A stretch of 64,000 nucleotides of DNA from Acanthaster planci (taxonomy: Eukaryota > Echinodermata > Asteroidea > Valvatida > Acanthasteridae). Location of the stretch: contig NW_019091356.1 in assembly GCF_001949145.1 (NCBI RefSeq), positions 1 through 64,000 of the forward strand. Reading direction: 5' to 3'. Within the stretch, counting starts at the first letter, position 1; each line of letters opens with the position of its first letter. A program made the position numbers and the translations under genes. The notes beneath the pieces were generated by a model that made no database searches, had not been told where the DNA came from, and saw only the letters and a list, made by a program, of their open reading frames with translations. Positions 62,615 through 64,000 of the stretch are shown piece after piece.

Positions 62615-64000
62615 TAACCATTACTTAACGTTGCTCACACCTGTCTTTACTTTGGGAAAAATTCGTCCCAAAAACGTGCAATAAATTTGTCCAAATTAAG
62701 CAAATGATAAGATCATTTTCATATTAATTGTTGATTGAATCAGCATTCCCTATTTTCAAACTTTTCACGGGGAAGATTTAGATATTGTTCCTTTAGCCTG
62801 CATGTTACAGTAAAAGGGGCGAGCTAGCCTCAATGTGTACATGCTACAACTTCAACTGTAGTTGTTCCAGTCACCGATGATACAGAGAAAGCAAATCTAG
62901 TCTGACGCGACATAGTTGGTAACATGAAATGATCAAAGGAAAATTCATCGTTCGTTTAATTCAGAACTCCTGTTCAGAATTAAATGAACCCACCTTATTA
63001 AACAATGAGTTCACAAACCCTCTATTATGTGAACCATTTTTATTCCAATCCCTGCATTAATTTGAGAGATAATCTTTACAGGTCGCATCATCTAGGATAA
63101 GACGTTGGCCTTGCAACTGATGAAAGTTTGGCGAATGCAACAACCGTTTATCGTCCCTGGAGGATTAGAGACTTTAAATGAATAATTTCCACATCCACAT
63201 CCTTTTCATTTCTTTGAGCAAGATTGCGAGTAATTTTCAATTTGGGTTGTTCTCTCACTGAACGGCAAGACGATACCTCTAAAAATATCGAGCTGGCGAA
63301 GGAAGATCGACCTCAAGTGTGGACAGAGTTGGCTCCGTTATCTGGTAACTTCTTCCTCTACAGCTAGCTGCACTATTGGGAGGTTGCAACTGGGGGTACA
63401 ACTTTATGAACTTGATGTTCATGTCACAAGAGGTGCACTTTTTAGTGCTTAAATGCTACGTGGACTGGAAGTGAGTGATAGTGACAAGTCCTGAGGTCTC
63501 CAGGGCTTAGACACCAAGTTAAAGGGACGGGGCTTAGTTTTTGAAAATATCTCTGGAACTTTTCATTAGGATGTGAATAATATTAACACAATTCCCAATA
63601 ACGCCTGAGTACAAGTCGTTGTCTGCTATACACTTTGAGGTTATTTTAAGTACAGCTCTCTTAAATACGTACCGTAGTCTAACGCTGTGTTAAGTAAACA
63701 GTTGGGGAATCATGTGCTTGACGTTTTAAAGACTACACGACGTCCTTTCCACTGAAACATTTATTCCGTGCGGATTACCCCGATGAAAAACTGGATTCGT
63801 AAAAGGCTAGGTTAAAATTGGATACATGGGGAAAACAAAATAGACAAAGGAATTACGGTACTTCAAAATCATTTCTTTTCACTTTGATTTGAACCAGTTT
63901 AGAAAGATTCACAATGCGAAAGATACGGTTGCCTATGTTGGAAACTAAAAAATATGGTAGCGTTATGCCATTGTTACCATCAAAGGGCGGACTTCATTCT

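Larger units (their letters stand above)
60075..64000. other. Engrailed 5' flank and distal intergenic DNA
   Basis: No gene was recognised with confidence. It contains a possible minus-strand exon (61909-61986), a degenerate minisatellite (62367-62614) and a more GC-rich block around 60780-61020. An engrailed promoter is expected just above 60074, but no TATA box was identified. Confidence 0.5.

Overview
The window is animal nuclear DNA. It is AT-rich and intron-rich, with GT-AG introns, non-LTR retrotransposon relics, many short terminal-inverted-repeat elements and minisatellites. Gene content points to a bilaterian with single Dlx and engrailed genes. An invertebrate deuterostome such as a hemichordate or echinoderm fits best, but this is inference and a lophotrochozoan cannot be excluded from the sequence alone.

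Layout: 1-5.6 kb is intergenic and repeat-rich, with a diverged direct repeat pair and an antisense LINE endonuclease relic. From 5.6 to 21.4 kb (+) lies a class C GPCR of the GABA-B receptor family, most like subunit 2. I assembled 16 consecutive exons whose phases agree throughout, covering the Venus-flytrap ectodomain and seven membrane segments. Its C-terminal tail was not found. From 25.0 to 34.7 kb (+) are three related exons resembling the first exon of a small C17orf98-like protein; only the third is followed by recognisable exons 2 and 3. Between the first two lies a cluster of MITE-like and inverted-repeat elements (28.2-30.7 kb).

From 37.9 to 41.2 kb (+) is a complete three-exon Dlx (Distal-less) homeobox gene. 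From 48.1 to 60.1 kb (-) is a complete two-exon engrailed gene with an 11.2 kb intron. The two are tail to tail about 7 kb apart, with one MITE between them. The last 4 kb is 5' flank of engrailed with a degenerate minisatellite and one possible exon of an unknown gene.

The most interesting result is the tight Dlx-engrailed linkage, which fits a remnant of the proposed ancestral ANTP-class 'Super-Hox' arrangement. Next are the triplicated C17orf98-like first-exon module and the MITE whose target duplication ends 15 bp before a GABA-B receptor exon. All exon models were built by eye from splice signals, phase and family similarity recalled from memory; no alignment or database search was run.
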